A stretch of DNA of 64,000 bases from Eulemur rufifrons (GCF_041146395.1 NC_090989.1:244580843-244644842), one strand, 5' to 3'. Shown: positions 46,217 through 57,142, counted from the first letter of the stretch. Program-made: numbers and translations. The notes: generated by a model from the letters alone, not told the origin.

Positions 46217-47860
46217 TTCATGTCCTTTGCCCACTTTTTGATAGGGTTGTTTGATTTTCTCTTACTGATTTTCCTGAGTTCTAAATAGATTCTTGTTATC
46301 AGTCCTTTATCTGATGTGTAGTATGCGAAAATTTTTTCCCATTCTGTAGGTTGTCTGTTTATTCTCGTGACTGTTTCTTTGGTTGTGCAGAAGCTTTTTA
46401 ATTTGATCAGGTCTTGTTTATTTATTTTGGTTGTTGCTGTGATTGCCTTAGGGGTCTTCTTCATAAATGCTTTGCCTAGGCCAATGTCTATAAGAGTCTT
46501 TCCTACGTTTTCTTCTAGAATTCTAATAGTTTCCGACCTAAGGTTTAAGTCTGTTATGCACCGTGATTTGATTTTTGTGAGAGGTGAAAGCTATGTGTCC
46601 TGTTTTAGTCTTCTACATGTGGCTATCCAGTTTTCCCAGCACCATTTATTAAATAAGGAATCTTTTCCCCAGAGTATGTTTTTGTCTGCTTTGTCAAAGC
46701 TTAGATGGCTATATGAGGATGGTTTTATATTTGGGTTTTCTGTTCTGTTCCACTGGTCTGTGTCCCTGCACTTGTGCCAATACCAAGCAGTTTTAATAAT
46801 CACAGCCTTGTAGTATAGTTTGAAGTCTGGTAAATTAATACCTCCCCTTTTGTTTTTGTTGCTTAAAATTGCTTTTGCTAAATGGGGTCTTCTCTGGTTC
46901 CATACAAAGCGTAAAATTATTTTTTCTATATCTGTGAAAAATGATGTTGGTAATTTAATAGAGATTGCATTGAATCTGTAGATAACTTTGGGCAGTATAG
47001 ACATTTTAACAATGTTGATTCTACCAATCCATGAGCATGGTATGGTTTTCCACCTATTTACATGTTCTGTGATTTCCTTCCTCAGTGTTTCATAGTTCTC
47101 CCTATAGAGGTCCTTTACCTCCTTAGTTAAATATATTCCCAGGTATTTTATTTTCTTTGTTGCTATTTTGAAGGGTATTGAGTCCTTAATTTGGTTCTCC
47201 GTTTGACTGTTATTGGCATATATGAATGCCTCTGATTTGTGTGTATTGATTTTGTATCCTGAGACTTTACTGAATTCATTGATCACTTCCAGGAGTCTCT
47301 TGGTTGAATCCTTGGGGTTTTCTAGGTATAACATCATATCATCAGCAAAGAGTGAGAGTTTGATCTCTTCTTTCCCTATTTGGACTCCCTTGATTCTGCT
47401 CTCTTGCCTGATAGCACTCGCAAGGACTTCTAATAATATGTGGAAAAGTAATGGGGACAGTGGGCAGCCTTGTCTGGTTCCACTTCGAATTGGGAATGCT
47501 TTCAGTTTTTCCCCATTCAGTATGATGTTGGCTGTGGGTTTGTCATATATATATGGCTTGTATCATTTTTAGATAGGCCCCGTCTATGCCTATTTTGTTA
47601 AGTGTTCTTATCATAAAAGGGTGTTGAATTTTGTCACATACTTTTTCTGCATCTATTGAGAGGATCATATGATCTTTATTTTTGCTTCTATTTATGTGGT
47701 GAATTACATTTATAGATTTGCGTATGTTAAACCATCCCTGCATCTCTGGGATGAAGCCCACTTGGTCGTGATGGATTATTTTTTTGATAAGCACTTGGAT
47801 TCGATTTGCTAGGATTTTATTGAGAATTTTTGCATCTATATTCATAAGGGATATTGGTCT
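46217..47860 (-). pseudogene. L1 ORF2 middle part, inverted (RT domain)
   Basis: On the minus strand the piece starts at [19 protein letters not shown] (47860), passes the RT catalytic FADD at 47338-47349, followed by MMLYLENP, continues through the thumb region ([25 protein letters not shown]) and ends at [11 protein letters not shown] (about 46217). In L1 the ORF2 protein is the endonuclease/reverse transcriptase that copies L1 and Alu RNA into DNA. Here it lacks the endonuclease and is broken by a few frameshifts and stops. One 248-codon stretch (46591-47337) is still open, which suggests modest age. Confidence 0.9.
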
Positions 47861-48434
47861 GGCTAACAAACATATGAAAAAATGTTCAACATCTCTAATC
47901 ATCAGGGAAATGCAAATCAAAACCACAATGAGATATCACTGAACTCCAGTGAGAATGGCCTTTATCAAAAAGTTCCAAAACAATACATGCTGGCGTGGAT
48001 GCGGAGAGACAAGAACACTCATACACTGCTGGTGGGACTGTAAACTAGTGCAACCCCTGTGGAAAACAATATGGAGATACCTTAAACAGATTCAAGTAAA
48101 CCTACCATTCGATCCAGCAATCCCATTATTGGGCATCTACCCAGAAGAACAAATGTCATTCTATAAAAAAGACACCTGCACCCGAATGTTTATAGCAGCA
48201 CAATTCACAATTTCAAAGATATGGAAACAACCCAAATGCCCATCAATTCATGAATGGATTAGCAAAATGTGGTATATGTATACCATGAAATATTACTCAG
48301 CTATAAGAAATAACGGTGACATGGCATCTCTTTGGTTCTCCTGGAGAGAGTTGGAACCCATTCTATTAAGTGAAGTATCCCAAGAATGGAAAAATAAACA
48401 CCACATTTACTCACCAGCAAACTGGTTTCCCTGA
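47861..48434 (+). pseudogene. L1 ORF2 C-terminus, sense
   Basis: It resumes at ANKHMKKCS and runs to the natural ORF2 stop at 48432-48434 (SPANWFP). It contains the Cys-rich zinc-knuckle-like segment (CWRGCGETRTLIHCWWDCKL, about 47989-48048) and the usual IPLLGIYP and KDTCTRMFIAAQFTISKIW blocks. One in-frame stop lies near 47941. Non-functional because the upstream part is inverted. Confidence 0.9.
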
Positions 48435-48740
48435 TCATCACCTTAAGTGCACATTTGGGAATACCACTCATCGGGTATCGGACAGAGGTGGGGGCTGGGG
48501 GGAAAGGATGGGTGTATACCTGCTTGATGAGTGTGATGCGCACTGTCTGGGGAATGGACACCCTTGAAGTTCTGACTGGGGGGGATGGGCTGGGGGGAGG
48601 GGATGGGTGCATACCTACATGATGAGTGCGATGTGCACTGTCTAGGGAATGGACACGCTTGAAGCTCAGACTCGGGGGGATGGGGGGGCATGGGCAATAT
48701 ATATAACCTGACCTTTTGTACCCCCATAATGAGCTGAAAT
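48435..48740 (+). repeat. L1 3' UTR with two 95-bp G-rich units
   Basis: The motif ggatgggtg...tacct...gatgagtg...actgtct.gggaatggacac recurs at 48506 and 48601, giving a 95-bp period. Each unit ends in a G-run block, the densest at 48577-48607 with five runs of three or more G, which could form a G-quadruplex in the L1 RNA. The terminal part (gggcaatatatataacc...gaaataaaa) is shared with the antisense tail at 55413-55490. Confidence 0.85.
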
Positions 48741-48761
48741 AAAAAAAAAAATAAAAAAAAA

Positions 48762-48793
48762 GAAAGAATATACTGATTCACAATTTAAAATGC
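48762..48793 (+). other. Candidate L1 3' transduction
   Basis: About 32 bp of non-L1 sequence (gaaagaatatactgattcac and on) lies between the first A tract (48741-48761) and the second (48794-48804), inside the target-site duplication. Read-through past the weak L1 poly(A) signal at the donor locus would give this form. Confidence 0.6.
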
Positions 48794-51700
48794 AAAAAAA
48801 AAAAGTTTGTGGAACAATGAAATTAAAGAATAAAAAAATAAAAATATATAAACTTTACTTCTCAACATAAAGTCCATCAAGCTCAAGACACTAAATTTTT
48901 ATTTCTTGTGAATTATTCTCTCACTACTGAACTACACTGAGTTCTTTAATAATAGGGTCTGATTCTTACTTTTTTATTTCAAAATATTAAGGGACTAGGA
49001 ATGATTTTATTACATGGTCATCTTGTATATGCTTAAGTTAGGGCTTTTGGAGGGTCTGTCATCAGAATACTGTTCATTGTACCCAATAGGTAAGTCTTTA
49101 TCCCACGCTTCCTCTTCCACCCTTTCCCATTCTTGGTTCCAATGTCCTTTATATCTCTTTGTGCTCATGTGTGCCCATTATTTAGCTCCCACTTAGTGAG
49201 AACATATGGTGTTTGGTTTTCCATTCCTAAGATACTTCACTCAGGATAATGGTCTCCAGTTCCATCCAAATTGTTGCAAAAGGCATTAAGTCATCCTTCT
49301 TTATCCTAGAGTAGAATTTCATAGTATACATATATCACATTTTGTTAATCCACTCATGAATTGATGAGCACTTGGGTTAATTCCACATCTTTGCAATTCT
49401 GAGTTGTGCTGTAATAAACATTCCAGTGCAGGTGTCTTTTTGATACAATGACTTCTTTTACTTTGAGTAAATGCCCAGTAGTTGGATTGTTGAATCAAAT
49501 GGTAGGTCTACTTTCAATTCTTTGAGGTATCTCCATACTATTTTCCATAGAGGTTGCACTAGTTTTCAGTACTACCAACAGTGTGGAAGTGTTGCTAACT
49601 CTCTGCATCCACACCAGCATCTGTTATTTTTGGACTTTTTAATAAAAAGCATTCTGACAGGGGTAAGGTGATATCTCATTGTGGTTTTAATTTTTATTTC
49701 CCTGATGATTAGTGATGTTGAACATTTTTTTATATGTTTATTGGCTATTTGTCTGTTACTTTTGAAAATCTTCTGTTCATGTCTTTTGCCCACTTTTTGA
49801 TGGAGTTGTTTGATTTTTTTCTTGCTGATTTGCTTGACTTCTTTGTAGATTCTGGTTATTAGCCCTGTATTGGGCATAAAGCTTGTAAATATTTTTGCTC
49901 TGTTGATTATTTCCTTGGCTGTCCAGTAGCTTTTTAATTTAATCAAGTCCCATTTATTCATTTTTCTTGTTGCTGTGATTAACCATTGGGGTCTTCTTCA
50001 TAAATTCCTGCCTAGGCCAATATTTATAAGAGTTTTTCCAACATTTTTTTCTAATATTCTTATGGTGTCACGTCTTAAATTTAAGTCTTTTATGCATTTT
50101 GAATTAATTTTTGTGAGTGGTGAGAGATATGGATTCTGTTTCATTCTTCTATATTTGGTTATCTAATTTTCCCATCACCGTTTACTGAATAGAGATTCTT
50201 TTCCCTAGTGTATATTGTCTGCTTTGTCAAAGATCGGTTGGCTATATGTGGATAGTTTTCTGTTCAGTTCCATTGGTCTATGTCTCTATCTTTGTGCCAC
50301 TACCAGGCTGTTTTGGTTACTATAGCCTTTCAGTATAGTTTGAAGTCTGGTAATGTGATGCCTCCAGATTTTTTCCTTTTGCTTAAGATTGCTTTGGTTA
50401 TTCAGGCTCTTTTCTGGTTTCAGAAGCATAGAATTACGTTTTCTAGGTTTGTGAAATATGTTATTGGTATTCTCATGGGGATTGCTTTGAATCTGTAAAT
50501 CACTTTGGGGAGTATGGACATTTTAATAATGTTGATTCTACTGATCCGTGAGCATCGTATGTTTTTCCATTTGTTTGTATCATCCGTGATTTCTTTCCTC
50601 AGTGTTTTGTAATTCTCTTTGTAGAGGTCTTTCACCTCTTTGGTTTAGTATATTCCCAGATATTTTATTTTCTTTGTAGCTAGCTATTGTGAATGGTACT
50701 CAGCCTTTGATTTGATTCTCAGTTTGACTGCTGATTTGTGTACATCAATTTTGTACCCTGAGACTTTCCTGAATTTATTTATCAATTCCAGGAGTGTCTT
50801 GGTGGAATCTTTGGGGTTTTCTAGATATATGATCATATTCTCAGAAAAGAGCAATAGTTTAACCTCCTATTTCCCAATTTGGATATGCTTGATTTCCTTC
50901 TCTTGCCTGATTGCTCTGGCTAGGACTTCCAGTAATATGCTGAATAGAAGTGGTGACAATGGCCATCCTTGTCTTGTTCCAGCTCTTACTGTAAATGCTT
51001 TCAGGTTATATTTGGCCATTTTACATAATCCCATATTTCTTATGGGCTTTGTTCATGCCTTTTAATTCTCTCTTTATTATTTTTGAATGACTCAGTTAAT
51101 TCAAAATAATTGTCTTCAAGCTCTGATATTCTTTCTTGTGCCTGGTCTAGCTTATTCTTAAAATTTTCCACTGTGTTTTGCATTTCCTTAAATAAAATTT
51201 TCATTTCCAAAAGTTCTATTTGTTTTTTTTTTTAATATGTCTATCTCTTTAGTGAATTTTTCATTCATTTCCTATTTTGTTTTCTGAATATTTTTAGTTG
51301 GTTTTCCATTTTTTCTTGAATTTTGTTGAACTTCCTTATAATCCATATCTGGAATTCTTTTTCATTCATTTCAGCATTTTCACTTTGGTTGGTATCCATT
51401 GCTAGAGAGCTGGTTTTCCCTTTTGGGGGTGTCCTTTACCTCTGATTTTTCATACTTCTGGAGTTCTTTCATTGATTCCTTCTCATCTGAAGCAGCTATT
51501 GCTTCATATTTTTGGATTTTCTTTTGTTTAGATGGCCCCCAGCCCACTGGTACTGGCATGTTTGTAGCATATGTTGAGCATGAACCTTTGGTTTTGTTTG
51601 CGGTTGCTTTGATGGTGATCTAGTTCTGGATAGATGCCTTCATTGTAGATATCCTTAGTATGGTGGTTTTCTCAGTTGCTAGTTGTTTGTACGCTGTAGC

Positions 51701-51910
51701 AATGGAGAGCTATGTGTGTGAGCAGATTCCTTTTCTCACATTCATGAGGAATGATTGAGGTGTTTGATCAGCACAGGAGTTTTGACCTGCTCCATTTCCA
51801 ACCTGGGCTGGTTCACCCCTCCTTAGGCAACCTGGTGGTCCCCTTTTCCCAGGAGGTCACCAGATTCATGCTGAACTTAGTGCGAACACCTGATTGGCAT
51901 AGCACACTAC

Positions 51911-52000
51911 AGCCCAGAACTCCTGCACTCAAGCAATCCTCCTGCCACAGCCTCCTGAGTAGCTGGGACAACAGGCACACGCCTCAGCATCCAGCTGATT
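51911..52000 (-). repeat. 7SL/Alu-like tract within the L1 5' region
   Basis: About 90 bp (gaactcctgcactcaagcaa, then cctcctgagtagctgggac, then acaggcacacgcc) match an antisense Alu monomer segment. No A tail, no complete monomer and no duplication are visible. It may be an old fragment inserted in this copy or a built-in part of this L1 subfamily's 5' region. Confidence 0.6.
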
Positions 52001-52590
52001 GAGGTCTTTGAAATCCGTTCTGTTTCCCCAGCTCTTTCATCTTCTTAACAGTGTGAATTGTATTGGCATGCCCTATTTAATCTCTGAGATAGTAGGTGGC
52101 GCCTGTAGGTGAGAATAGATTTCACCCTATATGATTGAGGCAGTAAATGTTGTAAAGGGCTGTGCAAATTGACAAGGAGTAAGCTTCAGTGTTGTTTTTG
52201 AGACCTCTGCTCAGCTCTAGTCCCCAGATGGTGGTTGGGTCTCTGGAACTTCCAGGTGAGTCCTTTTCTGCTGCTCTAAATAGGTGGGTGGGGAAGTGAG
52301 GCTGGGCAGGGCTGGGTTAAATGAGCTTGCCCTCAGGCTCCACAACAGCTGATAAGATAGCTGTTTCAGCAGGGTTCAAAGTCTGCTTCCAGTTTCTAGG
52401 GAAAGCCACCAAGGAGGCTCGTAAGTGGCCTCACCCAACCAGAAATTTTGCTTTGAAGATAGGGCCATGTGAGATTCACAGTTTTGTTGTCTGGCTCTCA
52501 AACCTCCCTCCAGGCCTGCATCTCTGACCAACTAGCATGTGTCTCCATAAAACAACAGTGGCTAAGGAGCTTCCACATATAAGTCTTCTC

Positions 52591-53192
52591 ATGAGCTTCC
52601 ACTATAAGTCCTCATGAGAAGAGGCCTGGGCCCCACCCTCTCTGGGGGCTCAGCCTAGAGAATGTGCCTGCTGGAAAGAGGCAGCCACTTGCCAAATTCT
52701 TGGCTCAAATTTCTCTCCCAGTTGAAATGGGTGAGGGGGGCCACAGCTTCCAGTTAGCCTGAGAACCTGAATTCATCATGCCTGGTTACTATGGTTCCTG
52801 GTGCTATACTCTTCCTTGCTATAGGTTCCACTTTAATCCAACAGGGCTGTTTTCCTGTGGGAGGAATGGCACTCTCCAAGCTCCCTGTGTCTTGGGACCC
52901 CACAGTATTCTCCCATCAGTTCTGTCCATATGGCTTCCTCACCACCCAAGTCCAGCTCTCAGACCTCCCCACTGTGTCTCCAGTAATGCACTCAAGTGTA
53001 GGGGGCCCAGGTTCTGACCTGCTAGTCTACGCCACTGGTGTGTGACTCTGAAATGCCAATGGGCAGGAAGCTCCCAAATCAGGCACCCCAGGGAGAAGAG
53101 TGTGGGACCCACTCTTCCTGGAAACCTTAGCCTGCAGCACGTGCCTACTGGAAAGAGGCAGTTGCTTGCCAAATTCTCAGCTCAGACTCTCA
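52591..53192 (-). repeat. Direct repeat in L1 5' region (480-bp spacing)
   Basis: Two ~122-bp blocks, 52591-52712 and 53071-53192, share gtgcctRctggaaagaggca and cttgccaaattctYRgctca with about three-quarters identity. They look like decayed tandem 5' monomers. Confidence 0.7.
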
Positions 53193-53368
53193 TATAGTAA
53201 TTTCTATTGACTTAAACTTTATTGTCTAGGTCAACATTTCATGGCACTGCTCATAGTGAACATAGGGAAATATTTTCAAATACCATTTAGTGGCAAATAA
53301 GTGTTCGAATCTATGTTAAATTATATCAATGTATAGTATATCAATGCAAATAAAATATATGTCTAAAT

Positions 53369-53371
<3 letters not shown>

Positions 53372-53402
<31 letters not shown>
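53372..53402. repeat. (TG)n microsatellite
   Basis: About 15 uninterrupted TG units. Confidence 0.95.
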
Positions 53403-53404
<2 letters not shown>

Positions 53405-53639
53405 GTAATGATAAATAATTCACAGCTTTTCTTCAGGACCATAATAAATCTCTTTTCAGAAATAAATTTTAAATACATCCTAATCTCATTAAATTGGGGC
53501 AGAGGGATATAGGTAAATGCTTTATTGAGCAGAGAATAATGTAACTACCATGTTTTCCAGAAAGAGATAATATGAATACTACAGTTTGAATCTTTCCTCA
53601 TTTAACACATGCTAGAAACCTCTATTAGTTAGCCTATAT

Positions 53640-55385
53640 AGATTTATAATATTCTTTTGAAAACTGTCATTTTTAAAACTGTCTTATATCAATATGATGT
53701 AAAAGTTTATCTAACTGCTTTTCTATGTAAGACTACTTCCAGGTTTTTACTATTATAGTTATTTAAGTAATAAGATATTCTTATATATATATATGTGTGT
53801 GTACTTGTGTGTATATTTCAGCAAGAACCATTTCTGGAGAAAAAATTGTTGTGTAAGAGAGTTAGGCATATGTTTAAAATATTACACATATTGACAAGCT
53901 GCTCTTTAAAAGGTTACTAGTGATTTACACTCCCAGAATGTTTAATAATAAACATTTAGATATTGTTACATAAAATTTATCTAAAAATAGAGTGCCTGCT
54001 TCTAGAGGCTAAAAGCAAACTGGCATTTTATATGTTTTTCATTTTTCCAATCTGTTGGAGGAGGAAAAAGACTATCTTATATTGCATTAATTATTTCTAA
54101 TCTTAAGTGTTTAAATGATACATTTTTCATCATTTAATATTATAATTAAATAAGATAGCAAATGTTTAATGAATATTACCCATTTCTAAACTTAAAAAAA
54201 ACCTCATGATATACTGAGAATGTTAACTCTTAGTAATTAAGGTATTTTTGCTTTTTACGTTTTTCACTAATAATTAAGTGAGTTTTAATTTGGTTGTATA
54301 TTTTATCCACTTTTTCATAAGGATCTCTGATTTTTATGTTACATTTTGAAAGATTTCCATCATAATCTTAAAAATATGTTTAACGCTGTTTTATTCTAAT
54401 AATTTATCATTCATTTTTTACGTTTAGCTATTTCATACCCATGGATTTCATTTTTTACATGATATGTATGTGCATTTGTATGTGTGTAAGGACAAAATTG
54501 GCTATTTAATTTTTTCACTTTGGTCATATCCAATTGTCCAAATCTGGATTTTCATTTTTAGTTTATATGGTTTGCTTTTCTTGTACTAGTAAATAATATA
54601 TATTTAATTTCTCTAAATTTATAACACATGCTAATATCTATACAACTACTTCCTTATTTATCTTTTAATTTAGAATTTTACTGGCTATTCTCACTTGCGG
54701 GTTTTCTGGATAAAGTTTAAAATCATTTCCTTCAGCAACAAAATATATTTAAAAATTTTCTTTGACACTGTAGTAAATTTATAGATATAGAAGAAAAAAT
54801 ATATTTATTGTTTAGCTCTCTGATCTGAGAAAAGATTATGTTTTTCTCTTCTTATCAGTTATTTTATGCATGTAACTCAGTAGTATTTAATATTCTTTTT
54901 ATGTATGTAATAAATATTTCTTCTACATTTCTTCCCAGGTATTTTACTATTTTGTGTTTGTTTACACAGTTAATATAATTTTTTAAATTATAGCAATAAA
55001 CTTAGTATCATCTGTCATTAGAAAAAACATTGACTTTTATATAACTTTGCAACCACGATACAATTTTTTTATATTTGCTTATATTTTCCTACCTACCACT
55101 CTTAAAGTTTCCAAATATACAAATATTCTACCTTTTATGATAATATTATACTCTAGTTTCTATTTATTCCTTTCTGAGAGATAAAATATCCATTTAATTG
55201 TATGTTAAGGTAGAGATAAGACATAGATGTTTGACTTTACCAAATGTCATGTCAGAATCAACCCTATGATCATATGTTATTCTCTTTGACCTGTAGTTTG
55301 ATGTATGTATGAACAGATTTCCCAAAACTGACATCATCTTACAGGTTTTAAAATAAAACCTGCTTTTCATGTGATTGCTAGATGT
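53640..55385 (-). repeat. Old L1M ORF2, antisense
   Basis: Ordered antisense L1M phrases occur at 'ggtttttactattatagttatttaagtaa' (53742), 'gacaagctgctctttaaaaggttac...tttacactcccag' (53893), 'aattggctatttaat...catatccaattgtcc' (54497), 'ttttactggctattctc' (54676) and 'cttcccaggtattttac' (54931). Very diverged. It continues weakly beyond the small L1 insertion at 55402. Confidence 0.6.
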
Positions 55386-55532
55386 TGACACATCTACTCT
55401 TTTTTTTTTTTTAATGCATCACAATTTTTTTTTAAATTCTTATTTCAGCATATTGTGGGGGTACAAAAGTTTAGGTTACATATATTGCCCTTGCCCCACC
55501 CCACCCCAAGTCAGAGTGACACATCTACTCTT
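55386..55532 (-). mobile_element. 115-bp 5'-truncated L1 tail with 16-bp duplication
   Basis: tgacacatctactctt is exact at 55386-55401 and 55517-55532. Between them, in antisense, is the last ~85 bp of a strepsirrhine-type L1 (a G-rich stretch, then ggcaatatatgtaacctaa, ttttgtacccccacaatatg, ctgaaataagaa). An A tract, 12 bp of other sequence (ttgtgatgcatt) and a second A tract follow. It is an extreme 5' truncation, and the double tail repeats the pattern of the larger L1 at 48741-48804. Confidence 0.92.
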
Positions 55533-55986
55533 CTATTTCTTAATTCTGTAGCTGATTATCTCTAATTCTGCATATGCAGAGAGGTTCGTATCTAAAGTAT
55601 TCTTTCTTGAATTTTTGATAATTCCAAAGTGTATTAATCATTAGTACTTTGTATTTAAAGTCCTGATTATCCTTTATCAGAAGTCTACTTTTTCTATTTA
55701 CTTTAGAATTCTGTGTCTACATTCCTTTCCTGTATGGTCTAGCTATGGATATGTCCGTTAGAACTGAAAGGCTGGGTTTTGACTGTTTTAGCCTCTGTTC
55801 AGTATATCTTTTGCTTGGAGGGTAAGGAATGTAAGTAAATGAGCTGGAGCACCCAAAAGTCTTGATTTGAGTATGTTGTCTCAGGACACTTTGCCATAAC
55901 ATATGACAAATCCTTTGCCCATGTCTCTCCTTAGGATTTGATAGTTTTTTTCTTGGTTTGAGACCAAGTGCAGATGCTGGAAGTGA
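55533..55986. other. Unassigned, possibly end of the L1M
   Basis: The first ~170 bp may continue the interrupted L1M. The rest, with a 91-codon minus-strand frame (55717-55992), is not recognised. Confidence 0.35.
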
Positions 55987-56306
55987 GCACATAGATTTTT
56001 GTTTGTTTGTTTTTGAGACAGGTTCTTGCTCCTTTTCCCAGGCTAAAGTGCAATGGTGTCATCATAGCTCACTGTGGCCTCAAATTCCCATGCTCAAAGG
56101 ATCCTCCTGCTTCAGCCTCCCAAGTAGCTGAGACCATAGGCACGCACCACCATACTCAGCTAATTTTTCTATTTTTTGTAGAGACAGGGTCTCCCTATGT
56201 TGTTCAGGCTAGTCTGGAACTCCTGGCCTCAAGTGATCCTCCAGCCTCAGCCTTCCAAATTGCTAGGATTACAGATATGAGCTACTAGGCCTGGCCGCAC
56301 ATAGAT
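55987..56306 (-). repeat. AluJ-type SINE, antisense, with 10-bp duplication
   Basis: A full dimer in antisense: gagacaggttcttgct at 56016, the right-arm block gtcatcatagctcactgtgg, the linker 'taatttttctattttttgtagagacagg', and the left arm ending ctaggcctggcc at 56296. The flanking gcacatagat occurs at 55987-55996 and 56297-56306. Divergence and the tcatagctcactg wording suit an old AluJ-like copy. Confidence 0.92.
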
Positions 56307-57142
56307 ATTTTGTTTGGTTGTTTGCTCTTTATTTAAGTTTGCTTTTTATCTCTACAAAATTGAGTTAAATATTTACCTGTCTCCTATTTTCTTTCACAGG
56401 TTTTGAAGATACTTATTTGGACAGCTATTAATAGTTGTGCCAAAAAAAAAAAAAAAAAAATCAAGAAGCTGAGTGTGCCACCTCTAGGTTAAGAAAAGAA
56501 GGTAGGTGACCTGACTTAATCTACTTATCTACATGTCAACTAGACCTCCCTATGTGCTGGAAATTATTTATTAAACCTAATCATTGGTAGTAAAAATCTA
56601 ACTTAACAATGTGGTACTGTGTGTTAGTTCATCTCCATAATCCCTCTTTCCTGGAAGCTACAGACCTCTCAGAGATCACTGGTTCTCTCCAGAGCATGAT
56701 AACATTTTCTTTGCTAAAAACAAAAGAAATAAAACAGAACAAGAAACATCTCAGGCAAATCTTAAATGGTCATGAAATTTTAAACCTTTTTGCTAATCGG
56801 TAATGGAATTTTTACTATTTCTCATATCACTAGACACCTCTTACTTTTTTCTGATTTTTTTTCTTTACCGTACAAAGTGTCACTTCTGTCACTTCTTTGG
56901 GACTTATGTTTCTACGCTTATTTCTAAATCCTTTTCTTCTTTCTGGTATATTTGATACGTTTCTAACAGAGCAGTGTTTAAAAGGGGGTGGCCATGATTG
57001 AGGCCTGAGGGATCTGAAGGATCCTGTGAAAACGTAAATAAAAGAAGAGAAATAGGAAGCTGGAGATGTAAGAGAGAAACTGAAGACTTCAGAAATTTGT
57101 AGAAAGATTGCCTGGCAAGTAGCTCAGGTTTGTACTTCAAAG
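56307..57142. other. Single-copy sequence with a poly(A) tract
   Basis: Nothing assigned apart from 19 A at 56442-56460 with no recognisable element attached. Confidence 0.4.

Larger units (their letters stand above)
46200..48816 (+). mobile_element. Young L1 with 5' inversion and 17-bp target-site duplication
   Basis: The duplication aaaaagtttgtggaaca is exact at 46200-46216 and 48800-48816. The 3' half (47861-48799) is sense: the ORF2 end, a G-rich 3' UTR and two A tracts. The 5' half (46217-47860) is the immediately preceding part of ORF2 in opposite orientation, with only about 30 bp of ORF2 missing at the break. This is the classic result of twin priming during target-primed reverse transcription. 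The 3' UTR and tail are of strepsirrhine L1 type. Confidence 0.93.
46190..48890 (-). mobile_element. Mariner-like DNA transposon 3' end, split by an L1
   Basis: Two pieces remain. 46190-46216 looks like a terminal inverted repeat (cggggacttcaaaaagtttg). 48800-48890 repeats its inner part and then, on the minus strand, encodes CLELDGLYVEK followed by a stop (48855-48890). That peptide has the form of the C-terminus of mariner-family transposases. An L1 (46217-48799) sits in the short non-coding stretch between stop codon and terminus. The rest of the transposase is missing or unrecognisable. Confidence 0.5.
48969..53195 (-). mobile_element. Older L1, antisense, internally deleted
   Basis: The 3' end at 48969 (A tract in antisense) is followed by ORF2 C-terminus and RT. 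The catalytic FADD is replaced by FSEN (50837-50848), so both Asp residues are gone. At about 51005-51015 ORF2 (LKAF) joins directly to ORF1-like codons ([10 protein letters not shown], 51015-51050), skipping the ORF1 C-terminus, the endonuclease and the N-terminal half of RT. The rest to about 53195 is ORF1 coiled-coil-like sequence and a GC-richer 5' region. No flanking duplication was found. Confidence 0.75.

Noticed and set aside
46591..47337. 248-codon minus-strand open frame, the longest in the window
   Set aside because: It is the RT/thumb part of L1 ORF2 in the inverted half of the young L1, not a host gene.
47543..47926. 127-codon minus-strand frame apparently extending L1 ORF2 at its N-terminus
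   Set aside because: The first ~22 codons are antisense of the other L1 half. The frame merely runs across the inversion junction.
48443..48781. Proline-rich 103-112 codon minus-strand frames
   Set aside because: They are antisense of the duplicated G-rich L1 3' UTR, and their proline repeats come from the C-runs.
51399..53045. Clustered 70-85 codon frames in moderately GC-rich DNA
   Set aside because: They lie in the antisense 5' region of the older L1, including its 7SL-like tract and direct repeats, and not in exons.
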